From Pseudoscleropodium purum (Eukaryota > Streptophyta > Bryopsida > Hypnales > Brachytheciaceae), in the NCBI GenBank assembly GCA_963969395.1, contig OZ017804.1:6696001-6760000 (forward strand): a stretch of 64,000 nt of DNA. The letters are read 5' to 3'. The translations under genes were made by a program, and so were the position numbers. Shown here in pieces: positions 24,384 to 34,786 of this stretch; position 1 is the stretch's first letter, and the number at the start of each line of letters is the position of its first letter. The notes below the pieces were generated by a model that did not search any database, was not told where the DNA came from, and saw only the letters and a list, made by a program, of their open reading frames with translations.

Positions 24384-27300
24384 ATGATTGGTAGATGTAA
24401 GAGTGCTCATTGTAATAAAGTTGCCAGTTTGAGAGGAAGATTTGTCTCCTTGTTACTAGTTCCATCACTTCCTTCGTTTCAGCTATTTAACCAAAGCTAT
24501 GATTCGCCATCAAGTCATGTTAAAGTAGTGAAGAGGTGTAAAAGTGCGGGAATACGTCAAATTCATAGTGAAATATCATTTGTTGTTGATGTTGATAACT
24601 CTTTGGGTGCATTGGTTGATTCTTCTACGTTTGGAAAACATTCAGAAGTTGTATTTGTCAATATGAACTCTTGAATTGGATGTTCCTAACAAAGATACGG
24701 ATACCAATGCTAGTACTGGATTATTAAACTCCATATTAGTTGATGGAACAGATTCTTCTACAGTTCCACAACTATTGCATTTGGATATAGATACTTTTGT
24801 AGACAATGTTATATCTATAGGCGATGTGGTTAATGTTCCAGAACTCAACATTAGCAATGCAATAGAATCATCTATTACTACTCATAACAAAAGTGTAGAG
24901 GAATTTCTTGAAGTTGATGAGTTGCTCAATCGGGTGCTAAATGAAGATAAGAATCCTTCTGAACGTAACGAGTCTTGGTGTCAAACCCGGTTCAACTTTT
25001 GGAGGAAATGGAAGGGAATGGATTGTAGTAAGAAAATAGAGGAATACAACTTACGGGAGCTTGGTTAGATACTCACGAGGTAAGTATTCATGTCTATATT
25101 ATTATTAAGTTATTGTATATATTCATTGCTTTATATGTATTTGTTACTACTAATTTTGTTTTGTGTACAAATGATTCAGATATTTTTTGGAAACTTGCAA
25201 AAAGAACGGAGATCGATATCCTACTGAATCTCTGATGAATCTATATAATTCTTTTCAAAGAATTATCCAACGTGTTGAGAGGAAAAGAATTCAAGAGATG
25301 AATCAAATGGAACCAATATTCATCATCACCAAACATTTATTTTTCATGTCTGTCAATCGTGCTATCATTGAGGCTATGCTTATGTCGAGAAATGCTGGTG
25401 CAAACAAAGGGAGGCGGAAGGTTAATTGCTTGTCTTTTGAAGATGAGAAAAAATTTCTTGACCATCTAGATTATCAAGTAAATAGCTCAATGGGATTACA
25501 AAAAAACATATACTATTATAAGGTTGTCTTCCTGATTCAAGGTAACTACAAAATGTGGGGTTTGAAGTATGAAGATTTTACTATTGGTACCAATAATGCA
25601 AGCTACATGTACTTGAAGTAAGTTATTTTAAAATTTAGCTTAAATATTTTTTAATATTTACTTCAAAAAATATATAATTAGATGTGTTTATTAATTAACA
25701 TATTGATACTATTCATATTTTTCATTTAAAAACTAATAAAAAAATCTAATTAAATGTCTCAAATACAAGTATGACGAAAGAATAAGTAAAAACTATCCTA
25801 TGAATATTCACAGGTTTCAAGAAGAATCGTTTAGACTTGCAATTAGTAGTTATGATGAGGATGTTGTAAAGACATGGATTAAGTTTGAAAAGCATATGGC
25901 ACTTGATATGAGATCCAGACATCTATTGTTAGCTCTTATTGATCGTTTTACTTCGGACGTTTGGTTTAAAAACTAGAACGTTGGTGTGAGTACCATCAGG
26001 AAGATCTTAAAGCAAATGGCAATTATTGTTGGTGTTGTTGGAAATGTTACAAATAAAAGTAGTAGAGTCACTGCTGCAACAAGGATGGCCATTGTTGGAG
26101 TGCTGAGACCAACTATGGCACAGATAACAGGTCATTGGAGCTTATCTTCATTAGATAAATATGATAGGACTGGAGAGCTCAAAACGTGAGTAGCTCAGGT
26201 TGCATCTAGAAATCCTTATTTTGTAAATGATAATTGTATGCCAAAATATGTGAATTTTAATCAAGTGAAGGAATATATTTTGAGAAAATACCATAATGAT
26301 CAAATTAGTAATGGCAGTAGTTCACAAAAGAACGTAAGTTACTATTTTTTTTACTATTTTTTTTTTTTAGTTCATTTTATTTTTCCAAGTTATATTATGT
26401 TTTAATATCTTCATATTATTGATGTATACATGTTAACATTTTTTTTTCAATCATTTTGCAGATTGAAGGAAAATATAATAAAGAAAACATGAATCCAAGC
26501 ATTTCAAACAAAGCAGTTAAAGTAAGTTCTTTATTAAAGTTATTTTTTTGTCTTAAACTTGTATCATGAAGCTTTATAATAAATTATACACATATATCAA
26601 CTACCTTTTTGTCATTTTTTTTGTAAAATAATCAACCTTTATATATTACCAAAGATGGTTTTGGTAATGGTTGGAGTTATAATCATGAAAGGGCTGCAGT
26701 TCCACAGAATTGAAGTATAGACAACAGTGATATTGGCCAAAATTTAGATGATGTTGGTCATTCTTGTGATGACCATGGATATAATTGCAATGGATCAAAT
26801 AATTTCTTGGATGATTCTACAACCGATAACTTGCCACAAAATAATATCATTTGGATATTTTCTGAATACGGACAACATGGCTCATCATAACTAAACAAGG
26901 TGTGATTTTAGATTTGGAATCAAGGTTATATTGATGTATGTACTAGGCCTCCAATTTCTTCGAAGATTATGCCAAGTTTGGTTTTTCCAACATACATGGC
27001 TTTGGGTAGTATCCAACCAAGTGGCCCTGTTCCTTTTCGGTCTAGATCTCAAGTTTCTCTTGGAATTAGACCTACAAGTTGTTCTAAATACAAGCTGCCA
27101 GTTTGTCACGAATTTATACCTCTATCTTTCACAGGATGTAGGCAACCTATACATCCTTATCAACATGGATATTGATCAAGGTAGCTTTTTTAGATGCAAA
27201 ATATTATGCATTCCATGAGACCCAGTGTTTCTTATTGAGGTAATGTGCAGAATCCAAATAATGGTATCCATGGATCAAGTCTCATTCTAGTGCAAAATTA

Positions 27301-28110
27301 GCCTAGATTCAATCCTGCCATGAATCCCAAGTGGCATCCTAGTACACCAACATTTAATTGGAATCAACAGTACCTTCACATGTTGGGGATATGATCAAAC
27401 ATCCTTCTAGTGGTTCTGAAGCAATTGCTCCAGTCAACTTCTTTCCTTCAAATATAAATCATGGTTCATGTGGTAGCAATCTCATACAATAAGGAGCTAC
27501 TTCAAAGCTAGGTGTTCCTATTTAAACTTTGGACCAGATGTTGCTAAATACTAATTCAGTACAAATACTGGATAATAAGTACAACTCATTTGAAGAATAC
27601 GACTTTTTTACAAATCCTTTCATAGATAACGTGTTACTCACTCATGTAGAGATTTTTGAAAGCATAATTCAGCTTGATAAGAGTAATAGTAAAGTTGGAT
27701 CATTACCAAGTTCTATATCAACACCATCAAGAACCACAAGTGGCCAATTTAAAGATTCTGGAAAAGCTGAAGCTATACCAAAATCCTACATTTGTATTGA
27801 GCTTCCAAATTCATAAATTAATGAATTTATTTAAGCTATAAAAAATCATATTGTACCTGTCAAATCTGAGAACTCCATTGGTAGTAGTTGTATTCCACTA
27901 CAAGATCTATTGCCATTGGTTGATGTCGGTGCTACTAAATAGAAAAATTCAATTGGTAATAGCTAGGTTGGTGGAAACAAGGTGGTTTCATTGAAGAATG
28001 GCAAAGGGGGTGTTTTCAATGGAGTTCATAATTTGTACTTGAACATTATGAACATGAAAGAATTCAAAGAATTCTGGAGTGTTTTTAATAGTGATAATAG
28101 TTGATAACTC
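24384..28110 (+). pseudogene. Crypton-like (DUF3504) tyrosine recombinase relic, multi-exon
   Basis: Four segments join with canonical introns: one ending 25079 (GTAAGT), 25180-25617, 25814-26333 and 26462-26521. The joined reading contains FNFWRKWKG and IEEYNLRELG, then CKKNGDRYPTESLMNLYNSF. It ends in a recombinase C-terminus: Arg in VTNKSSRVTAAT (about 26065), the GH box in QITGHWSLSS (about 26130) and the presumed nucleophile Tyr in LDKYDR (about 26157). This matches the DUF3504 domain of Crypton transposons and the animal ZMYM2/QRICH1 proteins derived from them. Cryptons move by tyrosine recombination without terminal inverted repeats. Decay: TAG after RELG, TAG after WFKN, TGA after GELKT, and a frameshift near 24665. 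From 26650 to 28110 the frames are broken and low in complexity; this part is probably the C-terminal tail. Confidence 0.7.
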
Positions 28111-28114
28111 TTTA

Positions 28115-29079
28115 TAAATAATGATGTACTGATAAAAAAATTTCATAAAAAAAGTAAAAAACATGTACTTGCACACATTTTAAAAATAGGTTAATATTTG
28201 TCTATTGATTTATTTTTATTTTTATGCCTATAATCTATAGAAAGGATGAAACTAGTTCATCTTTCATTCCATAAATTTTCCTTAACTTCCAAAAAGAATA
28301 AAATTTGTGGATCAATTCTTTTGTATTTTTTTTACACATTTCAGAGGTGGATGAAATTAGTTGAATTACTTCCATATTTTTTTCCATAGATATCTAGTGG
28401 TAAAGTCATTTACAAGTAAGAAGGTAGTTGTATTTTCTCTAGTAGGTAGTTGTATTTTGATCGCAATGATTTCAATATGGTGTATATTCAACGAGCTCTG
28501 GGCCAATCAAAAGCATCCAAGCAAGTCGATGGGCTACTACAATAGTGTTTTATTGTCAAATGGAGGCTACTACTTGAGTGACAAATGTGAGTTTATTTCT
28601 TGTATATTTTTTATGATCTTTTCCTCAGTTAGGACATAGTGCCAATGTTGTTACAAATATGGCATCAATTAATTGGTGGACGATGAACATTAATTATACA
28701 AATCAAGGGTTCCTATACTGAAATGTACATGAAAAATGGATTGATGCCGTACTCGTACATCACTAATGAAGACCTCATTGTTTGCAAATAATGTCAATTT
28801 TGTGAAATTGGAGTATTCCACAACTAAGGCACTTTTAGAACACTTGGCTTGAAACATAATTTGGAAACTAACAAATTTGCAAACCATTGTTTGTAGAAGC
28901 CTCCGTAGGACCTAGGTCAAAAGATGGGTTACGAAATCATATAGTAGTATCGTGTGCATATTAGAAAAGTATGATAATAACACTTCGAGGAAGCCTTCTA
29001 TGGTAAATATTCTCATATCATAACATATACGGAGTATTTTCAATGGGCACTTTAGCCCTAATCCAAATTGTATAAAACA
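28115..29079. other. intergenic stretch without a supported gene
   Basis: AT-rich. A single ACGGAGTATTTT word at about 29030 resembles a plant MITE end, but no partner was found. Confidence 0.4.
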
Positions 29080-29420
29080 AGAAACAGAGACTAGAGGTTG
29101 CGACTTGCCACATGTTTGCAATTGTGTTAATTTCCTAGAAAGTTTTCCATTATAGAAAACATTTAACACAAATTGTTGAACATGAAAGACAACTGAATTG
29201 GCGGAAGTCCATGGCCGAGGCATTTCTAGGAGGTGCCAACCTAATTCATAAATTCATATCAGCCCTCTTTTCTAGAGCTCGGTGCAGACGAATGACACAA
29301 CCTATGAATCAATTGTGCCAATTTAGAGAAATTGACAAAGATGACCACATTGGCATTTCTCTCTCTATAAATCCTAATTATAATTCCAATGAATTATTAG
29401 AGCACTTAGAAATGTGATGA
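29080..29420. repeat. UGT downstream-flank repeat, copy at the exon 2 pseudogene
   Basis: Same orientation and relative position as 6860-7215: it directly precedes UGT exon 2 sequence on the minus strand. It shares GAGACTAGAGGTTG, AACATTTAACACAA, TCCATGGC and GATGACTAAG with the gene 1 flank. Confidence 0.8.
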
Positions 29421-29907
29421 CTAAGTTCCCCGAGCTCTGAAAACTAAGGACCCTGCTGCAATCCAAAATCTACGAATTCAGCCCATCAATTTTAACTTTG
29501 CTGCAATTCCACGAATCCCACCAATGTCAATCACAATAAGCCTTCTTTCAAAGCAGCCTTCATGGTGGCCATCTACCAATTCCAAGCATTCCTCTAAATC
29601 TTCAATACCTCAAAATCCTCCATTTCACTCACATCACCCATGATCTTCTTCACCTTGTGAGAAATTTCCTCCTTCAAAACAAGTGCACTTCCATCTTCTG
29701 CAATGCTTTATTGAAGCTCCAGACACTTGTCATGTAATGCGAGTTTGTGTTCTGGTTGGAGAGTTGAGGCCAACCCAACATCGACATGCCACTGGAATGC
29801 TCTTGATGGTAGAGTTCCACCCACAGTGCGTCAACACTATAGTTTGCGGCGTTCGTGGCACTAATAGTGCTCGATTCTATGTTTGTTTCACAAACTCTAT
29901 GAATATG

Positions 29908-30088
29908 TACTATAAGAAATTCATGTTTTTTATGATGGATTTTCCTAAACATCCACCTATTTTTATATTAACAACAATGTCAAATATAACATCTTATTGT
30001 TATATTTGACAATTGATATTGTTAATAACATGAAAACAAGTAGATGTCTAAAGTAATTTGTCTTAAAAAACACGAATTTTTTATACTA
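29908..30088. mobile_element. 181-bp foldback MITE with CACTA-like ends, ATG target duplication
   Basis: The insert is flanked by ATG (29905-29907 and 30089-30091) and is absent from the matching place in gene 1 (near 7735). The left end TACTATAAGAAATTCATG and the reverse complement of the right end TAGTATAAAAAATTCGTG pair over about 25 bp. The centre is a further palindrome (about 29971-30026), so the whole element can fold into a hairpin. A 3-bp target and a CACTATAAGAAA-like end are typical of CACTA (En/Spm) transposons. Confidence 0.8.
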
Positions 30089-30402
30089 ATGGTTTGACAT
30101 TCTTTGTTATTAGAGATTTCTTCAATGAGATTTGACGGAATGACCCACATAAACGCTACATTACCAACCTCCAAACCAACCACAAATTTGCGAATCTACT
30201 GCATGGAGACTATGGCAATGCTCCCAAATAAAACAAACACCAATGAGTTCGGTTGGCATCCGTTGAGCCATGATAGTGACATAGGATCTTCTCACAACCC
30301 ACTTCCAACTCCAACCAAGGAAACCTCTTCTATGCCATCTATAGTTGTGGAGTCCAATACCAATGGCCCAACTACAAAATATTATCATTCATGGATCCCT
30401 TC

Positions 30403-30623
30403 TACTATAAGAAACCAAAATTTATTGACATCAAAAGGAACAAATTTTAGGTGACAAAAAAACAACTTGTTTTTATGTCAACAATGATGTCCAATATAAC
30501 ATCAATGATTATCATTGTTGACATAAAAACATGTTTTTTTTTTTCCAATGTCACCTTGAATGTCACCTAAAATCCGTTCTTTTGATGCCAATCTGTCACC
30601 TAAAACAAGTTTTTTTTATAATG
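30403..30623. mobile_element. 221-bp foldback MITE with CACTA-like ends, TTC target duplication
   Basis: Flanked by TTC (30400-30402 and 30624-30626) and absent from the matching position in gene 1 (near 8055). The left end is TACTATAAGAAAC; the reverse complement of the right end is CATTATAAAAAAAAC. The interior pairs around TATGTCAACAATGATGTCC / ATCATTGTTGACATA. Same family type as the insert at 29908, but a separate event with a different target triplet. Confidence 0.75.
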
Positions 30624-30639
30624 TTCATGGCGTTTAGAA

Positions 30640-31535
30640 GTGTAGAAACTCAAACGATATGCTAACATCATCAATAAGTTCAATCCGCTTTAGATGAGAT
30701 TTGAATTATCATGAGAGTGAATATATACCCTTGGGAAGAAGAATTATCACTACTCTAATCACAATTAAGTGTTGAGCAAGGTGCTTGTTCTACTATGCAA
30801 ATCAATTTGTACAGTATTGAATCTACAGCAATTACAAATTAATTACTATTACAATTGTCATAAGCTTATGATGATTGAACTATCTAGAAGATCAGAGTTG
30901 TTTGGATGCATGTTTTGAGAGTAGATGTTCAACACCTTCCCTTGCTCGAGAAACAATTGACACTTTTTTTTGTTGTAGTATAGGTACAATTTGTATGCAA
31001 TGTGCTTTCTGGATCTTTTGCCAGAGGCTATGCAAATGACTATGTGCAAGTGACTAGAAAGTATGTCAAGTATATGATGTCAATAGGTATCAGACTAATC
31101 GTAAGATTTTAGCTAGAGTTGTTGCAAATTTTTCACATATTGATGATAGTTGTGGTTGATATAGATGTAGGTTATCGTGATGGTATTCTAGTTTGTGATA
31201 GTGGTGATTTGGCCGGTTTGCAACTATATCTAAGGTGCTTGCATCTATGTATGGCTCTTGCTTTAGGGAAGCAAAGACTATCCTAGGGCAAAGTTTAGGG
31301 GGCTAGATACCTTGGATGTGGGTGGTGATAAAATTAGGGTTTTTGAAAATATAGGTGCTAGTAGGTTTGCCTTGGAGGAAACTATAAAGGTATATTGGAG
31401 ACAACTTGTAGAGAAGCTTGATGACTAGTAGGATAACAAGTTGTTACGAAGGAACCCTAGGGTGTTGGATTTCAAACATAAGTCAACTTGAAAGGCTCTC
31501 TAGATAGACAATTGGTAGACATCATAGTGGGTTTG
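30640..31535. other. intergenic stretch, perhaps the 3' LTR side of the copia remnant
   Basis: No open gene. It lies downstream of the copia RNase H remains on the minus strand, where a 3' LTR would be expected, but I could not find matching LTR ends or a second LTR. Confidence 0.3.
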
Positions 31536-31539
31536 AGCT

Positions 31540-31935
31540 AGTTTTAGTAGCAGAGAAAGAGAATGGAATCACACCTACTAATTGCCAATTTGCAATGAAA
31601 CTCTTGTGTGACAAGGGCTCTGTTACGAAGTCTGCAAGTTAGATTGCAACAGGCATGTAATTGACTTGTATTTCTCCTACTTTTGTAGTCTCTCAGATAA
31701 AGTGATGTTGGATTTCTATATGTTTCATCTTTGCATGCAAAATGGGATTATTTACAAGCTTAATGCATGATTGATTGTTGTTGTAGAGAGTTGTAGGGTT
31801 GTCTAAGATAAAATCAAGTTCATGAAAAAGATGTTGAAAGTATATAATGTCTTTTGTAGCATTTGTTAATACTTTGTTCTCAACTTCGATACTCAAAAGT
31901 GAAATAGTAGGTTGTATGCGGCTGCTCTAAGAAAT
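31540..31935 (-). pseudogene. Ty1/copia polyprotein tail (RNase H domain)
   Basis: Minus-strand reading: QPTISLLSIEVE, then a segment ending LFHELDFIL, then YNNNQSCIKLVNNPI and KMKHIEIQHHFI. This is the C-terminal end of a copia polyprotein, where the family has Q-P-T-V-S-L-S-S-T-E-A-E, DNQS and KHI-I-HHFI. After a stop (31693-31695) the frame continues with VGEIQVNYMPV and LADFVTEPL, the usual last residues of the polyprotein. Gag, protease, integrase and most of reverse transcriptase are missing. Confidence 0.85.
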
Positions 31936-31939
31936 ACTC

Positions 31940-33110
31940 AAATTTTTAAGTTGATTTAACTAGATTTTTTATTACAACATTATAACTGTTGGGATTGGCA
32001 TTTTTCAATTCCAAAATTAAATTCTTAATAATTTTGTGTTTTGAATCATTATCTACTTCTTTCTACTTAGTATTGTCTTCCTATATGTTGTACAATTCCA
32101 AATGATCTAAAATTTTTCAAGCATAGAGCCAACTTGCCTTGAAGAATGAATCCAAAGAATAACCACCATTTTGGACATTTTTTTCATCAAATGTAACCTT
32201 GTGAAGTGCAGCTACCCATTTTTTCATAGGGCCCCAAAAAGGATTTTTCACTTTAAATGCTAATATCTTGCAATCTATAAGGTAGAAATTTCTGAAATTG
32301 TTTCCACATCTTTTCACATTAGTATATGGCAAGATCCTATGGTTATATGTATCCAAAAAAATATTTTTTTCTCAAATTTGGTACTTGCATTAGAAATGGC
32401 AATTTTGGTGGTAACATAGTCCAAAACATTTAGAAGTTAAGGATTAAACAAAAGATGGACTATACATACCCCATCACGAAACAAAATACAAGTGAAAGTA
32501 AGGGAGCCAAGCCATTTCTGACTAGGGACCTATTCTTATTATAAAATCTACTCTCTTTCCAATCAACAAGAAAAAAACAATGATTATTTATGGCATAGTT
32601 TCCAATGTAGTCGTGATGCATTGCAATTGGTTGCAGCCTTGGTCAATTTTGCAACCAACCTGTAGTTGGAAAAAAAATATGTTTTTGATATATATAGTTA
32701 TTTGATGTTATTTTGAACTTTTATTTCATTTTTTTGCAATTTAAATTAAAGAAACAAAATTTTGAGGTCAAATTTCAATCAATGAAATCTCAATCAATAA
32801 AAATCCAAAATTCAAGAAACTTGTAACATGTGAATTTAGTCAAGATGAACGTTCTTCCTATAAAAAAAAATGGGGTATTTTGACTTCTCACAAAAAGTTT
32901 TTTTTTACATCAAAAATTCATTCAAATAATAATAGGTCTAAATATAGTTCATTTTAAATGAAATTACATATGAAGGTAGAATCCCTTTTGTACAACATGT
33001 CCAAATTTCACTTCATAATTCTAATTTCTCAATTTTTGAGAGCAATTTTTAGGGTGGCCAACTACTTTTGTAAGTCATCATAAGGTGATTCATAGGATGA
33101 GTTGTAGATT
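31940..33110. other. AT-rich intergenic stretch
   Basis: No gene supported. The minus frame 32356-32117 lacks a motif. Confidence 0.4.
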
Positions 33111-33112
33111 CA

Positions 33113-33353
33113 TTTAGCCCTAAATATAAACACCTTGGGTTGAATTTGGACAAATTGAGTGGTCTTATTAGTTCAAACTTGGAAAGTTCCAATTGACCTT
33201 CAATTTGGCCCTAAGTATAAACCAACTCTTAAGAAGGGGTTTATACTATTCCCGGGGCTAGATGGATATACTTAGATTTGCCTTGAATCTAGCCCCCAAT
33301 CCGACCCTAGTTTTTCCATTCAACCTATGTTAATATAAAACCCTTAGGCTAAA
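33113..33353. mobile_element. candidate ~240-bp inverted-repeat MITE
   Basis: The left end TTTAGCCCTAAATATAAAC and the reverse complement of the right end TTTAGCCTAAGGGTTTTATA pair imperfectly over about 35 bp, both continuing to GGTTGAAT. A partial relative of the left arm lies at 34562-34670 (CCCCAAGTATAAATGCCTTG). The target duplication is not clean. Confidence 0.4.
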
Positions 33354-33359
33354 TTCTAG

Positions 33360-34780
33360 GGTTGAATTTCCAATTCTTGTGGTCTAGAATTTTTTTATTT
33401 TCAATTAAAAAATATACAAAATACTCATATTTATTTATTTTTAAATTAAAAAATTAATTAATTAATTTCTTTTTTCCTTCTTTTTTTTTCTATATATTTT
33501 ATTCCTAAAATAAAAATGAGGTTCTTTTACCTCTCCTTTTACTTCTTCTTTACATTCCTATTTTTTATATTTCAAAAATGAAAAAGTGAAATTTTTTACA
33601 TTTTTTGGAACCTTTATCTATGTTCTTTTTATGTTTTTTGTTATATTTTATTGCTAACTTTTGTGTATGACTTTTTGGAACCTTTTTTATATTTCAGAAA
33701 TGGAAAAGTCAATTTTTGTTACTAAATTTCCAATTTCATGATAATTACATAATTAACCATACAATTCAAGAAAATATTTCTTTTTTAATTTCTTTTTTAA
33801 ATCTATATTTTGAATTTTTAACCTTTAATATTGAATTTTCTGGTATGAGAACTTGAATGAATTCAATGGTAAGTGTAAATTAGGTTTTATTGTACATGTT
33901 TAATAAATAAATAACATGTTAGAGGAAATTTTGAAACTATGGAAGTGATTTTTTATAATAAAAAATCCTCATAAATTATTATTGAATGGAACATGTTAAC
34001 AAAAATTCATAAAGTCATTTTGTCATTTAAAGTTCAAGAAATAAAATTAAAATTTGAAACTATAAGTCAAAATGAGCTTTGTTCTACAAATGCAATCAAA
34101 TATGAAATAATATGAAATAAATAAATAAATAAAGACTTGTAAGCTTGCAAGATTTAATTTTCCTAATGCTTGAAGATTAAGTTAAGCCTTTCAATAATCA
34201 AGCAGAACTGAATGATTAATATTTCCTTGTACATATCTTTGCCATTGAATAATAGTAACATGTAAGCTTACCTATAACTAACTTCAACAAGACTCGGATT
34301 GATAACAAAGCTTTCAAAATTCAACAAGAATAGGAGGAAGTTTCTCAGAGAACACAATTAATAAGCATGTAACAAGAAAAGAAAAGACTTTGCATTGATA
34401 GACGGTGGAGATGTTCATGATCCAATGGAGGGCCCAATCTGGCCCTAGATGGGAGTTTGGGCCACGAAAAGCCTCGACCCGATTGCTTCCCTGGGGCCGG
34501 AAGGTTTTGCACCAAAACCATGATGCCTAAGGCAACATGTAGGATGAGTGGTAGTTCCATCGGGCCCCAAGTATAAATGCCTTGGGCTAGATTTAGAGAA
34601 ATTGAGTAATCCTATTAGTTCAAACTTGGAGAGTTCCAAGCTGACCTTCAATCCGCCCCAAGTATCTTTAGATTGTTGAAACTTCTGAGGATGAATAGTT
34701 GCACTTTTGTCCTATATGAAAAAATTCCTTTGTCAAAGTCTTGTCAAAGTCTTGTCAAAGTCTTTGACCTGTATAAACCG
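33360..34780. other. AT-rich intergenic stretch with a partial MITE arm
   Basis: Includes pyrimidine- and A/T-rich DNA at 33380-33660, a more GC-rich patch with GGCC words at about 34430-34570, and the partial repeat arm at 34562-34670. At 34735-34770 a 12-bp unit (TTGTCAAAGTC) is repeated three times. No gene. Confidence 0.4.
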
Positions 34781-34786
34781 ACTTTG

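Larger units (their letters stand above)
29470..30640 (-). pseudogene. UGT exon 2 pseudogene with two MITE insertions
   Basis: A degraded copy of the 3' two-thirds of gene 1 exon 2, collinear with 7246-8070. The stop-codon end lies at 29470 and similarity ends near 30640, about where gene 1 encodes NAMKGSMNE. The 5' part of exon 2 and exon 1 are gone. A deletion of about 27 bp removes part of the PSPG box around HPAVGAFLT, another of about 15 bp lies just downstream of the box, and scattered stops and shifts break the frame. Many differences from gene 1 are C-to-T or G-to-A, as expected for methylated DNA after loss of selection. Two foldback elements (29908-30088 and 30403-30623) sit inside it with clear target duplications. 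Confidence 0.9.

Noticed and set aside
23078..30640. Orphan exon 1 and the exon 2 pseudogene as parts of one broken UGT
   Set aside because: Both are on the minus strand but exon 1 lies downstream of exon 2, so they cannot be one gene split by an insertion without a further rearrangement.
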